64,000 bases of DNA from Croceicoccus ponticola. GTDB taxonomy: Bacteria; Pseudomonadota; Alphaproteobacteria; Sphingomonadales; Sphingomonadaceae. The stretch's first letter is position 1. Every line of letters starts with the position of its first letter. Location: positions 310,001 to 374,000 of the forward strand of contig NZ_RXOL01000001.1 of assembly GCF_004004515.1 (NCBI RefSeq). The letters run 5' to 3'. The position numbers were made by a program, and so were the translations under genes. Shown here one piece after another: positions 26,966-34,908 of this stretch. The notes under the pieces were generated by a model. It searched no databases, was not told where the DNA came from, and worked only from the letters and a program-made list of their open reading frames with translations.

Positions 26966-27790
26966 ATGCAGCTACCCTTCCCGCCCGAACACCCGGCCAC
27001 CATCGCCAAGACTCAAGTTGCACTACCTAGCGGTTCTTTCATCAGAGCGCTGCCGTTCACGGTGGAGGAGACACAGCGGTTCCGTGTGGACGCGATGGTG
27101 TTGTGCGCGGAGATTATGGCTTCGGCCTATATCCAGATGATCGAACTGGCGCTCAGATCGAAATGGGAGCAGGCACTAAGCGAGACGACGCGATCGGGCC
27201 ATCTCGACATCGGCATGTTCCAGCACGCATGGTCAATGGTCGATCAAATCTACAGCTTGCGACTGCTTCTCCGCAGCCTCGCTTTCACCGGCGATGATGT
27301 GGCCGCCTTCATGGTGGCGACTGAGCCAGCCTACGTTCTTCGCAACCGGATGGACCATTTGGACGCCCGCATCCCCAACATCGTCGCGTCCAGGGACAAC
27401 TCGCGCAGCTTGTTCGGTAGCTTGTCCTACTTCGTAATTGGGGCTGTGGTAGGCGAGCCGAACGTGGATGTTTTCGCCGTGACGCAGCATGCGGAGCCCA
27501 TCCGGCCAAGCGAGAGCATCGCCGCGTTTCGAATTCCCGCCGAGATACGGGGGCCAATCGGAAACTTCGTTCTGAACGCGGCTGGTCAGGAATTAGACCT
27601 CGACCGAGCGGTGCTAACGCTCGGGCCAGTGATGGTCCGAACCAACGAGGGCTTCGAGAAGAGCATCCGCGTTCAATCCGCTGAGAAGGCTGCGGAACAC
27701 GGCGTCGCGGAGAGTGATTTGTTGGCACATCACGGCGCTGGGCTGAAATTAATGATTGCGCTTAATGCGCGCGAACCGGACGCAAGCTGA
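26966..27790 (+). CDS. HEPN-like helical protein with RNxxxH motif
   Basis: A 274-residue protein whose first half is strongly alpha-helical (AMVLCAEIMASAYIQMIELA and FQHAWSMVDQIYSLRLLLRS). A helix then carries RNRMDH (Arg126-His131), matching the RNxxxH form of the HEPN ribonuclease motif. The second half is predicted beta-rich and unrecognised. HEPN proteins are common toxins and antiphage effectors; location in a mobile island beside an RT fits that. I infer a possible RNase role from the motif and helix context only. No antitoxin (MNT-type) gene is adjacent. Start taken at ATG 26966; no clear ribosome site. Confidence 0.6.
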   Translation: MQLPFPPEHPATIAKTQVALPSGSFIRALPFTVEETQRFRVDAMVLCAEIMASAYIQMIELALRSKWEQALSETTRSGHLDIGMFQHAWSMVDQIYSLRLLLRSLAFTGDDVAAFMVATEPAYVLRNRMDHLDARIPNIVASRDNSRSLFGSLSYFVIGAVVGEPNVDVFAVTQHAEPIRPSESIAAFRIPAEIRGPIGNFVLNAAGQELDLDRAVLTLGPVMVRTNEGFEKSIRVQSAEKAAEHGVAESDLLAHHGAGLKLMIALNAREPDAS

Positions 27791-27907
27791 ACACTTGGCG
27801 TAGCGAAGCGTCTCGTTGTCCGCTTCCCACAACATTCAGGACATTTAGCCTGCGCGCATTGTTGCCTAAAAGCCGACAAAAATATCTCGCGGATTGGCGA
27901 ACTAATT

Positions 27908-27936
27908 GTGACATAGGATACTGAATTTGCTAATAT
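27908..27936 (+). promoter_or_regulatory. Candidate promoter of the M15-like gene
   Basis: GTGACA (27908-27913) and TAATAT (27931-27936) are separated by 17 bases in a markedly AT-rich stretch 26 bases before the ATG at 27962. A short hairpin (TTTCCAG 27938-27944 with CTGGAAA 27954-27960) lies directly before the start codon. By eye only. Confidence 0.45.
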
Positions 27937-27961
27937 ATTTCCAGAACATAGGGCTGGAAAT

Positions 27962-28588
27962 ATGATCGATAATCGTAAGCGTGTCAGGCAGTTGGAAGAG
28001 ATAGGCCGCATTCGGTTGTCGGAAAACTTCTTCCTGCGGGACTTTCTGCATAGTGAGATCGCTGCGGTGTTTGGTATCGGCAACGAGCCGGATGATGTCG
28101 ATCTTGCCGTCGCGGCAGGGCGAAGGTTGTGCAACGAACTATTGGAGCCGCTGCATTGCACGTTCGGCAAGGTCTGCATCCGATCCGGCTATCGATCACG
28201 ACAACTGAATGCGCTGGGCCATCGGCTGCGGCTCGGATGCGCCAGCAATGAACGCAATCGCGCTTCTCATATTTGGGACGCTAGGGACGCTCAGGGCCGC
28301 ATGGGGGCCACGGCGACTATCGTCATACCTTGGTTCGTAGATCGTCTCCAGGAGGGCCTAGATTGGCGTGCAATGGCATGGTGGGTACACGACCACCTTC
28401 CATACTCTTATATGTGCTTCTACCCCCGTCTGGGTGCCTTTAATTTGCAGTCTCGAGAGGAGCCGGAGAGGCGGGTTTTAAGCTGGAGGGAGCCGAAAGG
28501 GGTAGTTGATCTTGACGATATGGTGGCCGCCGAGCGGTTCAGAGAGAGTTATCAAATATTTCCAGATTTTCGACATGCGGATGTTTGA
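27962..28588 (+). CDS. M15-peptidase-like protein
   Basis: A 208-residue protein that follows the layout of M15A-type D-Ala-D-Ala carboxypeptidase-like domains. It has an N-terminal FFLRDFLHSEIAAVFG block, a helix ending LCNELLEPLHCTFGK, then VCIRSGYRSRQLNALG (residues 72-86). Candidate metal ligands follow in RASHIWDARDAQG (His103, Asp106 or Asp109) and WWVHDHLPYSY (His143 or His145). The spacing His to Asp is shorter than the classical SxHxxGxAxD, so activity is uncertain. There is no signal peptide, arguing against a cell-wall role. It runs convergently toward the reverse transcriptase gene 217 bases away, with no other gene between. Confidence 0.6.
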   Translation: MIDNRKRVRQLEEIGRIRLSENFFLRDFLHSEIAAVFGIGNEPDDVDLAVAAGRRLCNELLEPLHCTFGKVCIRSGYRSRQLNALGHRLRLGCASNERNRASHIWDARDAQGRMGATATIVIPWFVDRLQEGLDWRAMAWWVHDHLPYSYMCFYPRLGAFNLQSREEPERRVLSWREPKGVVDLDDMVAAERFRESYQIFPDFRHADV

Positions 28589-28805
28589 GGCCGGTGCCTA
28601 TTTCAATTCACTGCTGCGGCAAGCGAACCTTTCGCCAGCCCATTCAGGAACTACCCAAAAGGACCTGTCGCTTCCGAGTTGAACCCGGTTCAGTGGGATT
28701 TAGTAGGCGGAATGGCGGCGTCTACGATCTTGGCGGTTCCTACCTCAAAGATCGATGCTCGCCTAACCACTATGTCCTCCTTGAGACGCTTCGGGATGCT
28801 CAACG

Positions 28806-30086
28806 TCACGCGGGCAGCCCTATCTTTCGCATGAAATCGAAATTGATGAAGCGATCGTAATAGGCGTCCTCGATCTCGTGCGCGGCCTCACTGACCCGCA
28901 CTTCCATTTCGAAACACCAGTTGTCGATTTCTCTGAAGCCGGAGAAGTGGTCGCGAATGACCTGTTCGGAACTGCGAGGGTTTCCATCACCTCTTGCAAT
29001 GTCTTCTTGCACAGCAATGTCGATCGCATCTTCCATATCTGACCAAGCCCGATGGCTCATATGGATCGTGATGCGCGATCCGCGCGCAGCGACGAAGTAG
29101 GAGAGGAAATTGAAGCCGTCTTCAGGTTCTACGCATCCGGGATGGTTGCGCAGATCGAATGGACCGGCAGGGTGTTCCTCGAAATATTCTCGGCACAAGG
29201 CGATAATTGCCGAGAGCGTCTGACCATCCTGCGCCGCCAGAAACAGGTTATCCCCGTAAAGGACGGCGTGGCAATCGTGGGGGGCGATTTGCGCGGCCAA
29301 GCTGTTAAACAGCGTGGCCAGAATGATGCTGGACGAGGGCAAACCTTGCAACAATCCCTGGGGTCCATTCCACCTGCGACCAACCGATCCATGAGAGTAT
29401 ACACACGAATGGCGCACTCCCTTTTCACGGAAGGTGAGATTGCGATAATCGAGACAATGCCCAATCACCAATCTCGGCAAGGGAAGCAGATTATATAGGT
29501 TGTCCATCCGTACGGACTGATAGCAGTCACGCACATCCCCAATGAAACAGTGGCTATAACCTGCTTCCAGTGCTTCTTTGACGGCGCCGATCGCAGCATC
29601 GCGACCACGCCCCTTAATGTCGTAAATGTGCCGCTCCGGCTGGAACCGAGCCTCCAGAACGTCCTTGATCAAATACGAACATGCGGCGAGAGCGGGAGGC
29701 GGTGAGCATATCGGTCGAAAACCCCGACCCGAGTTTTTCGCCTGCCATTCGAACGGAACGATACCGTTCTTGGCCGTGAAAGGATCGGCCTGCGCCGAGA
29801 GACGGTTTACCGCGCTATCACCGGCTTCATCCGAAAGAGTGCGGATTGCCGCCCAATCGCGCATGTCGGTCCGGTTGAGATAGGCAAGGCCTTCGCGGTA
29901 CAATCGGCCATGACGGCCAGCCGCGGCAAGGCTCTCAAGCTCATCCTGCAACGATTTCGCTTCGCGCGAGAGGCGGCTGATTTCGCGGCGGCGCGCAAGA
30001 CTGCGAGAGGAGGGAGGAAGTACCATGCCACCAAGATTGAGAGAGGCCAATGATTCGTCAAGACCGAAATTTTGCAACTGGTGCAA
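28806..30086 (-). CDS. Divergent reverse transcriptase (YGDN active site)
   Basis: A 426-residue protein with recognisable RT motifs in order. The fingers block is GFRPICSPPPALAACSYLIK (122-141). Motif A is FIGDVRDCYQSV with Asp184. Motif B is PQGLLQGLPSSSIILATL (242-259). Motif C is VLYGDNLFLA with Y277-G278-D279-N280 in place of YxDD, and motif D/E-like GFNFLSYFV follows (324-332). The N-terminal 100 residues are helical and charged; the C-terminal 90 are acidic and helical. It lacks the retron VTG block and the DGR SQ variant, so it belongs to an unclassified or abi/DRT-like group. TTG 30086 is the widest start; ATG 30026 is an alternative. It is transcribed away from the serine recombinase. 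Confidence 0.8.
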   Translation of the reverse strand: MHQLQNFGLDESLASLNLGGMVLPPSSRSLARRREISRLSREAKSLQDELESLAAAGRHGRLYREGLAYLNRTDMRDWAAIRTLSDEAGDSAVNRLSAQADPFTAKNGIVPFEWQAKNSGRGFRPICSPPPALAACSYLIKDVLEARFQPERHIYDIKGRGRDAAIGAVKEALEAGYSHCFIGDVRDCYQSVRMDNLYNLLPLPRLVIGHCLDYRNLTFREKGVRHSCVYSHGSVGRRWNGPQGLLQGLPSSSIILATLFNSLAAQIAPHDCHAVLYGDNLFLAAQDGQTLSAIIALCREYFEEHPAGPFDLRNHPGCVEPEDGFNFLSYFVAARGSRITIHMSHRAWSDMEDAIDIAVQEDIARGDGNPRSSEQVIRDHFSGFREIDNWCFEMEVRVSEAAHEIEDAYYDRFINFDFMRKIGLPA

Positions 30087-30185
30087 CAGAATGAAATATA
30101 GAGAAAGATTTTTACTTGACGAAGGATTTGATTTATAAGGTGATAATACTAAAATCGTTCATCAAGAGTTATTACAGGCAGTATT

Positions 30186-30953
30186 TTGCAACGCGTTTCA
30201 CCAATTACGGACAGTATCGGGTATCTGCGGGTGTCCACTGCGCAGCAAGGCAGGTCTGGTCTCGGCCTTGATGCCCAGCGTGAAACCATCGCAAGATTTG
30301 CGGAACGGGAGAGCTTTCCGGTTACCGAATGGTTCACCGACGTCGAAACCGGCAAGGGGAGTGATGCCCTCGACCGTCGCCCCCAGCTTGCGGCAGCCCT
30401 GAATGTTGCGCAGCGCCTCAAATGCCCGATCGTCGTTGCGAAACTCGACCGGCTGTCCCGCGATGTCCACTTCATCTCGGGCCTGATGGCGCAGCGCGTG
30501 GCGTTCGTAGTGGCCGAACTGGGATTAGATACGGACCCGTTCCTTCTGCACCTCTATGCGGCATTGGCCGAAAAGGAGCGGGCGCTTATTTCCGAACGCA
30601 CCAGAGCCGCGCTTGCCAGAAAACGGGCGGCAGGAGCTATCCTCGGCAATCGAACGAACCTTCGTGAAGCTCAGATTGCAGGAGCCGCCGCCAACAGGGC
30701 AGGGGCGGACCGCTTTGCCGCGAACGTTCTCCCAATCATTCGGGAAATCCAAAGTCTTGGTACTCACAGTCACCGGGCCATCGCGTCGGCACTCACCGCC
30801 AGAGGCGTTCGGACTGCGCGGGGTGGAAAATGGACTGGTGTGCAGGTTGGGCAACTGCTTCAGCGTGGCCGCCAACTCAATGTTTCAACGGGGCGGAGGC
30901 ATGATCCGGCGAGCGCGCAGTCGACTGCGGAATCGCCTTGCCGCTCTTGCTAG
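30186..30953 (+). CDS. Serine recombinase (resolvase/invertase family)
   Basis: A 255-residue recombinase. The catalytic domain begins [20 protein letters not shown] with the nucleophilic serine in RVST. It continues with [18 protein letters not shown] and the E-helix-like [21 protein letters not shown] short C-terminal DNA-binding part with a helix-turn-helix-like [20 protein letters not shown] follows. The only reachable start is TTG 30186, as an in-frame stop lies about 36 bases upstream. It lies divergent from the RT gene with a 99-base AT-rich gap and may drive inversion or resolution inside the island. Confidence 0.85.
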   Translation: MQRVSPITDSIGYLRVSTAQQGRSGLGLDAQRETIARFAERESFPVTEWFTDVETGKGSDALDRRPQLAAALNVAQRLKCPIVVAKLDRLSRDVHFISGLMAQRVAFVVAELGLDTDPFLLHLYAALAEKERALISERTRAALARKRAAGAILGNRTNLREAQIAGAAANRAGADRFAANVLPIIREIQSLGTHSHRAIASALTARGVRTARGGKWTGVQVGQLLQRGRQLNVSTGRRHDPASAQSTAESPCRSC

Positions 30954-31038
30954 TCATTCGCCCCCGAACACTTTCGATAGCGTGGTTGCAGTGTGCCTCC
31001 AGCCGAGTAAACGATGGGTAATTATTCTCGGGGGATCA

Positions 31039-31230
31039 ATGGCAAAGCTGACGCAATCCGAACTTGAACGGCACCTGTGGGGCGCGGCGGACATCCTGCG
31101 CGGCACCGTAGATGCCGGGGACTACAAGCAATATATCTTCGGCCTGCTGTTCTATAAGCGCCTGTGCGACGTGTGGCAGGAGGATTTCGAGGTCCCCCCT
31201 CCGCTCGGTAGGAGGCAATCACTCGGTTGA
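31039..31230 (+). pseudogene. hsdM: Truncated hsdM (type I restriction methyltransferase, N-terminus only)
   Basis: From ATG 31039, preceded by GGGGATCA, the reading frame encodes MAKLTQSELERHLWGAADIL, then YIFGLLFYKRLCDVWQEDFE. This is the HsdM N-terminal helical domain. The similarity ends at residue about 53 exactly where an att-like sequence begins (TTTCGAGG then a C-tract near 31187), followed by PPPLG and a stop. Normal HsdM is about 500 residues, and no hsdS or hsdR is present. It is a remnant cut by the recombination that joined modules 1 and 2. Confidence 0.85.
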
Positions 31231-31330
31231 TGTTGCTCCGAGATTTGAGGGGTGGAGTGGCCTAGCCGAGTAAGTCGATGAGGCTGCTACAAACGGCGCA
31301 CTCAAATGTCGTGCAACGCGTTGCACCAAT
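31187..31330 (+). repeat. Internal att-like junction 1 (left-end type sequence)
   Basis: From TTTCGAGG at about 31187 the sequence can be aligned by eye with 37381-37520. Shared blocks include TTTCGAGG plus a C/T tract, CGGTTGATRTT, AGATTTGA, GTGGAGT, GCTNCTACAAA and AAATGYGTTG-like ends. It carries one TGCTACA (31285-31291). I interpret it as the fossil left end of the module-2 element. No gene lies between 31231 and 31377. Confidence 0.6.
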
Positions 31331-31377
31331 GTGCCTGCTTATGAAGATGCGCATCAACGGAAGTCCAGATGAGCTTT

Positions 31378-32328
31378 CTAAAAGCGAAACGTCACACCCG
31401 CCCGGCCCATCAGATAATCGTAATTTGGTCCTGCAGAGATACTGTCATTGGAATAGGCGATTTCCGAAAACACATCCAGCTTTTGCGAGGATTGAGGGCT
31501 TTCCAGACGTAGCTGAACATAGCGGGCAGATTGCCAGTTGCCGCCGGTGGAATGCTGCGCACCAACTCCTCCGGCAGCGAGATACATCCAGCCTGCGTTA
31601 TCGAACCGGCGAACCTGAACCAGTGGCAATAGCCGGATGAAGTCCCTTGGCGAGAAATAGTCGAATTCGCCGGGCTCGGTCGAATGGTAATATCTCACGT
31701 CGAGCCGAGTGCTGATGCCAGCTTCTGCCTTTATGACGTGCGAAAAGTGCCCTCGCAGGTGTAGCCGTTCATTTTTTCCGGAAAATGCCTGAACACCTGC
31801 GGTCACTGCCAAAGTATTTGCCGGGTCGATGGGGATGTCCATGCTGGCACCCGCAAAAGTGTAGTAGATTTTCTGTGTCAAACCTTGATTTGTCTCGACG
31901 ATGTCACGTTCGAGGAAGAATGTGCGCGACCAATCGGCCCGTCGCAATTCGGCGTTGCCAAGCAAGGTATCACCGTTGGTGCCGAGCCGCGCTTCCCAGC
32001 GCCAGTCCGTACCGAGCCGATCAGCAACGTCGAGATAGACCCGATCTTCCTCTCTGTTGTCCCCATTCGATGGGCTGAACCACGCGTGCTCTATGGCAAG
32101 ACCAGCGTACTTCTCTTTTCCCTCGAAGTTCCAGAGCGCTCGACCGAGCACCTTCAGAACGTCGTTGCCTTCCGTGTCAGTGCTAGCCCAGACCTCAACT
32201 CCGGCAGCGGGCCGCAAGTTCATTGTCGCAGGTCCCTCTGCATCCTCGGCATGAGCGGTCTGATTGCCACCCAAAAGGGACACTCCAGCCGCAGCGATAA
32301 CCTGACCGAATAGGCGAGAGCGCATCAT
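31378..32328 (-). CDS. Outer-membrane beta-barrel protein, PgaA-barrel/YaiO-like
   Basis: A 316-residue protein from ATG 32328, overlapping the glycosyltransferase stop by four bases. It has a signal peptide (MMRSRLFGQVIAAAGVSLLG, cleavage near AHA-ED) and about 270 residues of alternating aromatic/polar beta-strands. It ends YDYLMGRAGVTFRF, with the terminal Phe typical of BAM-dependent barrels. Internal strands such as TDWRWEARLGTNGDTLLGN and LDVRYYHSTEPGEFDYFSPR resemble the C-terminal porin domain of PgaA. The TPR region of full PgaA is missing. With the adjacent GT2 it probably forms an exopolysaccharide export pair. The PgaA relation is a judgement by eye. Confidence 0.68.
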   Translation of the reverse strand: MMRSRLFGQVIAAAGVSLLGGNQTAHAEDAEGPATMNLRPAAGVEVWASTDTEGNDVLKVLGRALWNFEGKEKYAGLAIEHAWFSPSNGDNREEDRVYLDVADRLGTDWRWEARLGTNGDTLLGNAELRRADWSRTFFLERDIVETNQGLTQKIYYTFAGASMDIPIDPANTLAVTAGVQAFSGKNERLHLRGHFSHVIKAEAGISTRLDVRYYHSTEPGEFDYFSPRDFIRLLPLVQVRRFDNAGWMYLAAGGVGAQHSTGGNWQSARYVQLRLESPQSSQKLDVFSEIAYSNDSISAGPNYDYLMGRAGVTFRF

Positions 32329-33692
32329 TTCGTGCCCCAATGCTTGCGCTGGCGTGTGAGTTCGCAAATGTATCCCCAGACGCAGATGGGTTGCATCACG
32401 AGCGCATAAACGAGGACGTAGAAAAGAAGGCCTCTGCGGTTCCGCCTGACTTTGAGACCTTCATCCTTGAACATCCTGTTCTGAATTCGAAAAATGACAA
32501 TGTTCCAGAGGCCTGCCAGCGGCAGAATGGCGAGCGTCATCGGGCCAGCGATCCAGTAATGTCCGAATGCAGCCAAAATCAGCCCCGGCGTGAAAACAAG
32601 ACTGAAGGTCAGATCGAGGGGGAGAAACAACATGTTCCACCAGACAAAGAGCGTCGTGAGCCGGGGTTTGAACAGCAGGCCTTGATGACGCTCTAGAGCC
32701 TCCACCAAGCCGCGTGACCAGCGCTGTCGTTGCCGAGCAAACTGTTTGAATGTTGGAGGTGCATCGGTCCAAAGAATAGCATCTTCGGCATAGCCGATGC
32801 GGTATCCCTTCTTGAGCATCGCCCAAGTGAGAACAATGTCCTCACCAACGGTTTCGGGCCAGCCACCCACCGCGTTCAATGCATCCCGACGATAGAGGGA
32901 AAACGCACCCTGAGCGACCAGCGTTCCATCGTACATGCTCTGCATGCGTTTGACGGCCGCGATCCCATGGAAATAGTCCCATTCCTGAGCGCCTGCCATC
33001 AAGGTTTCGCGGCTGTTGCGCACGAGAACGGCACCAGCCACGGCCATGGTGCCGGGAGGGTCGGACAAGAACCGTTCGACAATCTGTCTGATGCTGTCGC
33101 GACGAAGTCGACTGTCTCCGTCAATTGTGCAGATCAGATCGTGCTTTGCTTCGGCAAGGCCAGAGTTGAGCGCAGCCGCTTTGCCCCGGTTTTCTGCGAA
33201 ATCAAGCAGACGAATGGAGATGTTCGGCGGTAGACCGTTTTCGAGGATGCCAATCCTTACACGTTCGGCGGTAGCATCTGTCGAGCCATCGTTGACGACC
33301 AGCGCCTCGATTGCTCCGGAATAGTTTTGCTTGACGATACTGTCCAAGGTCGCCCGGATTGCGTTCTCTTCGTTGTACGCTGCAACGATGAGTGTAACGC
33401 CGGGATAGTGCGGAAACGCCATACGTGCAGGGCGACGATCCATCAGCAAGGAAGCTACAAGAAACGCGTTCATGAAGCCGGGTACGAATGCGATGAAAGA
33501 GATTGCCCAGAATGCGAATAACGGATGCGTGATTGCGCCCAGATCTTTCATCCAAGGTTGGGCGAGTTGAATACTGAGTGTCGTCCACGCGATCGCAATC
33601 AGCAAGGAAATGACATATTTGAAACGGGTTGACCGATTGCTGCGATGCGCGACCGGGAAACTCAGATCATAAGTGCCGATTGGATCGAGCAT
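32325..33692 (-). CDS. Processive family-2 glycosyltransferase, PgaC/IcaA-like
   Basis: A 455-residue membrane GT2. Two N-terminal TM helices (YVISLLIAIAWTTLSIQLAQ; LFAFWAISFIAFVPGFMNAF) are followed by the GT-A domain with VTLIVAAYNEENAIRATLDS, VVNDGSTDAT, TIDGDSRL (DxD), QGAFSLYRRDALNAVGGWPE, GEDIVLTW and QRQRWSRG. C-terminal TM helices complete the synthase topology. This is the pattern of poly-beta-1,6-GlcNAc, cellulose and hyaluronan synthases; the sequence is closest in style to PgaC/IcaA. Start ATG 33692 (MLDPIGTYDLS) is chosen over longer frames overlapping the pilin gene. No PgaB deacetylase or PgaD is present. Confidence 0.85.
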   Translation of the reverse strand: MLDPIGTYDLSFPVAHRSNRSTRFKYVISLLIAIAWTTLSIQLAQPWMKDLGAITHPLFAFWAISFIAFVPGFMNAFLVASLLMDRRPARMAFPHYPGVTLIVAAYNEENAIRATLDSIVKQNYSGAIEALVVNDGSTDATAERVRIGILENGLPPNISIRLLDFAENRGKAAALNSGLAEAKHDLICTIDGDSRLRRDSIRQIVERFLSDPPGTMAVAGAVLVRNSRETLMAGAQEWDYFHGIAAVKRMQSMYDGTLVAQGAFSLYRRDALNAVGGWPETVGEDIVLTWAMLKKGYRIGYAEDAILWTDAPPTFKQFARQRQRWSRGLVEALERHQGLLFKPRLTTLFVWWNMLFLPLDLTFSLVFTPGLILAAFGHYWIAGPMTLAILPLAGLWNIVIFRIQNRMFKDEGLKVRRNRRGLLFYVLVYALVMQPICVWGYICELTRQRKHWGTK

Positions 33693-33742
33693 GGCCGATG
33701 AAGGGGTGGCTGAAGAGCAGTGTCTCTGCTTGCGCAGAGACA

Positions 33743-34084
33743 CTAGCAGCCCTTCTTGCCGTTTCCTTTTGCACAACCGGGATTGGTGGGCTGGCCCGAT
33801 ACGGGTGTGGTCGTTCCGCTGGACGTTCCCGTCCCAGTACTCGCGTTCGCATTCGAAGCGGTCTGTGCTGTAGTGCCTGTACCCGCACTGTAGCCATTCG
33901 CATCGCCCTGTGCAGGCGCATTCGCTCCAACGTAAACATCGGTCGCCGCAGAATTGATTGAGGCGCGGATGTTCGCACCAAGAGACAAGGTTGCGGCACC
34001 CAGACCAACTCCGACAACGGCAAGGATTAGCGCGTATTCAGCCGATGAGGCCGCCCTACCTTCGCTCCAGAACTGTTTGTTCAT
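33743..34084 (-). CDS. Flp-type (type IVb) pilin with long low-complexity tail
   Basis: A 113-residue protein whose first 45 residues are a Flp/Fap pilin: a short basic leader, then AEYALILAVVGVGLGAATLS with the invariant Glu-Tyr of Flp pilins. From about residue 60 the chain is Thr/Ser/Gly/Ala-rich (TGTTAQTASNANASTGTGTS) and ends in a Cys-containing basic tail NPGCAKGNGKKGC. Normal Flp proteins are 50-65 residues. No tad/cpa assembly genes are in the island, so assembly would depend on a chromosomal tad locus. It lies between pal and the GT2 gene on the same strand. Confidence 0.8.
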   Translation of the reverse strand: MNKQFWSEGRAASSAEYALILAVVGVGLGAATLSLGANIRASINSAATDVYVGANAPAQGDANGYSAGTGTTAQTASNANASTGTGTSSGTTTPVSGQPTNPGCAKGNGKKGC

Positions 34085-34121
34085 ATCGGCCTCCGTTGCC
34101 GGGTGTGCATGCCATTAACGT

Positions 34122-34625
34122 TCAGTCGATCGTGATGGTGACGGCCCGGCGATTGCGTTCCCATGAAGCTTCATCCGAGCCGAGCGCGACCGGGCGTTCT
34201 TTGCCGTAGCTGACGATTGACAAGCGTCCTGCATCGAGGCCGAGCGAAACGAGGTAGTTCTTGGCTGCGTTGGCACGCTTTTCGCCAAGCGCGAGGTTGT
34301 ATTCCCGGGTTCCGCGTTCGTCGCAGTGGCCTTCGATCCGCGCCGTCTTGTACGGATAGCGTCTGAGCCAAGCGGCCTGCTGCTGAAGCGCTGTCATGTC
34401 GATGCTATCGATGTTGTACCTGTCCGTTTCGAAAAAGATGGTGTCGCGACCCTGCATCTGGGCGAGGAAGTCGGCCTGCGAACCGGGTGCCGGGCCAGTG
34501 TCAGCCGACGCTTCGTATGGCGTCGCATCCGGGCTGGGCGGCAGTGCTTCCGGTGGCTTCTTCGAACAGCCGACCAACGCGACCCCAAGGACCGAAACCA
34601 CAGCGAACTTGAAAATCGGTCTCAA
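34122..34625 (-). CDS. Accessory peptidoglycan-associated lipoprotein (Pal/OmpA-like)
   Basis: A 167-residue lipoprotein. The signal MRPIFKFAVVSVLGVALVGC ends in the lipobox VGC. A Pro-rich linker follows, then an OmpA/Pal peptidoglycan-binding domain with IFFETDRYNIDS, IEGHCDERGTREYNLALGEK and RLSIVSYGKERPVALG. I place the start at TTG 34625 because AGGAGG lies five bases upstream and the signal is then ideal; the wider frame opens at 34679. The chromosomal tol-pal operon is not here, so this is likely a second, island-borne Pal. Confidence 0.85.
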   Translation of the reverse strand: MRPIFKFAVVSVLGVALVGCSKKPPEALPPSPDATPYEASADTGPAPGSQADFLAQMQGRDTIFFETDRYNIDSIDMTALQQQAAWLRRYPYKTARIEGHCDERGTREYNLALGEKRANAAKNYLVSLGLDAGRLSIVSYGKERPVALGSDEASWERNRRAVTITID

Positions 34626-34676
34626 CACAACCTCCTGCTTCACGGCAGTCAGCGAGCTTGCGACTGGACGTGTCGT

Positions 34677-34742
34677 CATTTTTACGAGGTCTGGGATGAC
34701 AGCGTTACCATGCGTTTTTTACACGCCAAAAGGATGTAAAAA
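34677..34742 (-). promoter_or_regulatory. Candidate response-regulator sites upstream of the pal-flp-GT2-barrel genes
   Basis: This space holds an 8-bp inverted repeat TTTTTACA (34716-34723) and TGTAAAAA (34735-34742) with an 11-base spacer. It also holds CATTTTTACG at 34677-34686. The identical 10-mer occurs at 37130-37139, just upstream of the sensor kinase gene. A shared AT-rich element in front of both transcripts suggests common control, possibly by the KdpE-like regulator; inference from two sites only. The remaining 34743-34908 shows nothing clear. Confidence 0.4.
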
Positions 34743-34908
34743 TCCCGTAGAAACACGATCGCTTTCGATCGAGTACAATTGTGGTGGGCCTACGTAAGAA
34801 GCCCGTCACTTTAGCGGAGGCCGCCACTGCCTGGGTCGACGGAACGTGTCCCCCGACAACGTTCTGTCGACCTTTTTCTAGCTGGCGTAACTACCGAGCA
34901 GGATTGTG

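Noticed and set aside
28585-28860. 91-codon plus-strand frame between the M15-like gene and the RT
   Set aside because: Overlaps the RT 3' end, basic/Cys-containing sequence without domain, no ribosome site; more likely an untranslated convergent gap.
28806-30185. Retron or diversity-generating retroelement
   Set aside because: The RT lacks the retron VTG and DGR SQ motifs; I see no msr/msd-like inverted repeats at 30087-30185 and no template/variable repeat pair in the island.
30069-30192. 10-bp direct repeat ATTTTGCAAC at 30069-30078 and 30183-30192 as a recombination site
   Set aside because: Short and AT-rich, one copy lies in each gene start; plausible by chance without further evidence.
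31001-31273. Direct repeat AGCCGAGTAA at 31001-31010 and 31264-31273 flanking the hsdM remnant
   Set aside because: Ten bases only; the hsdM break is better explained by the att-like junction.
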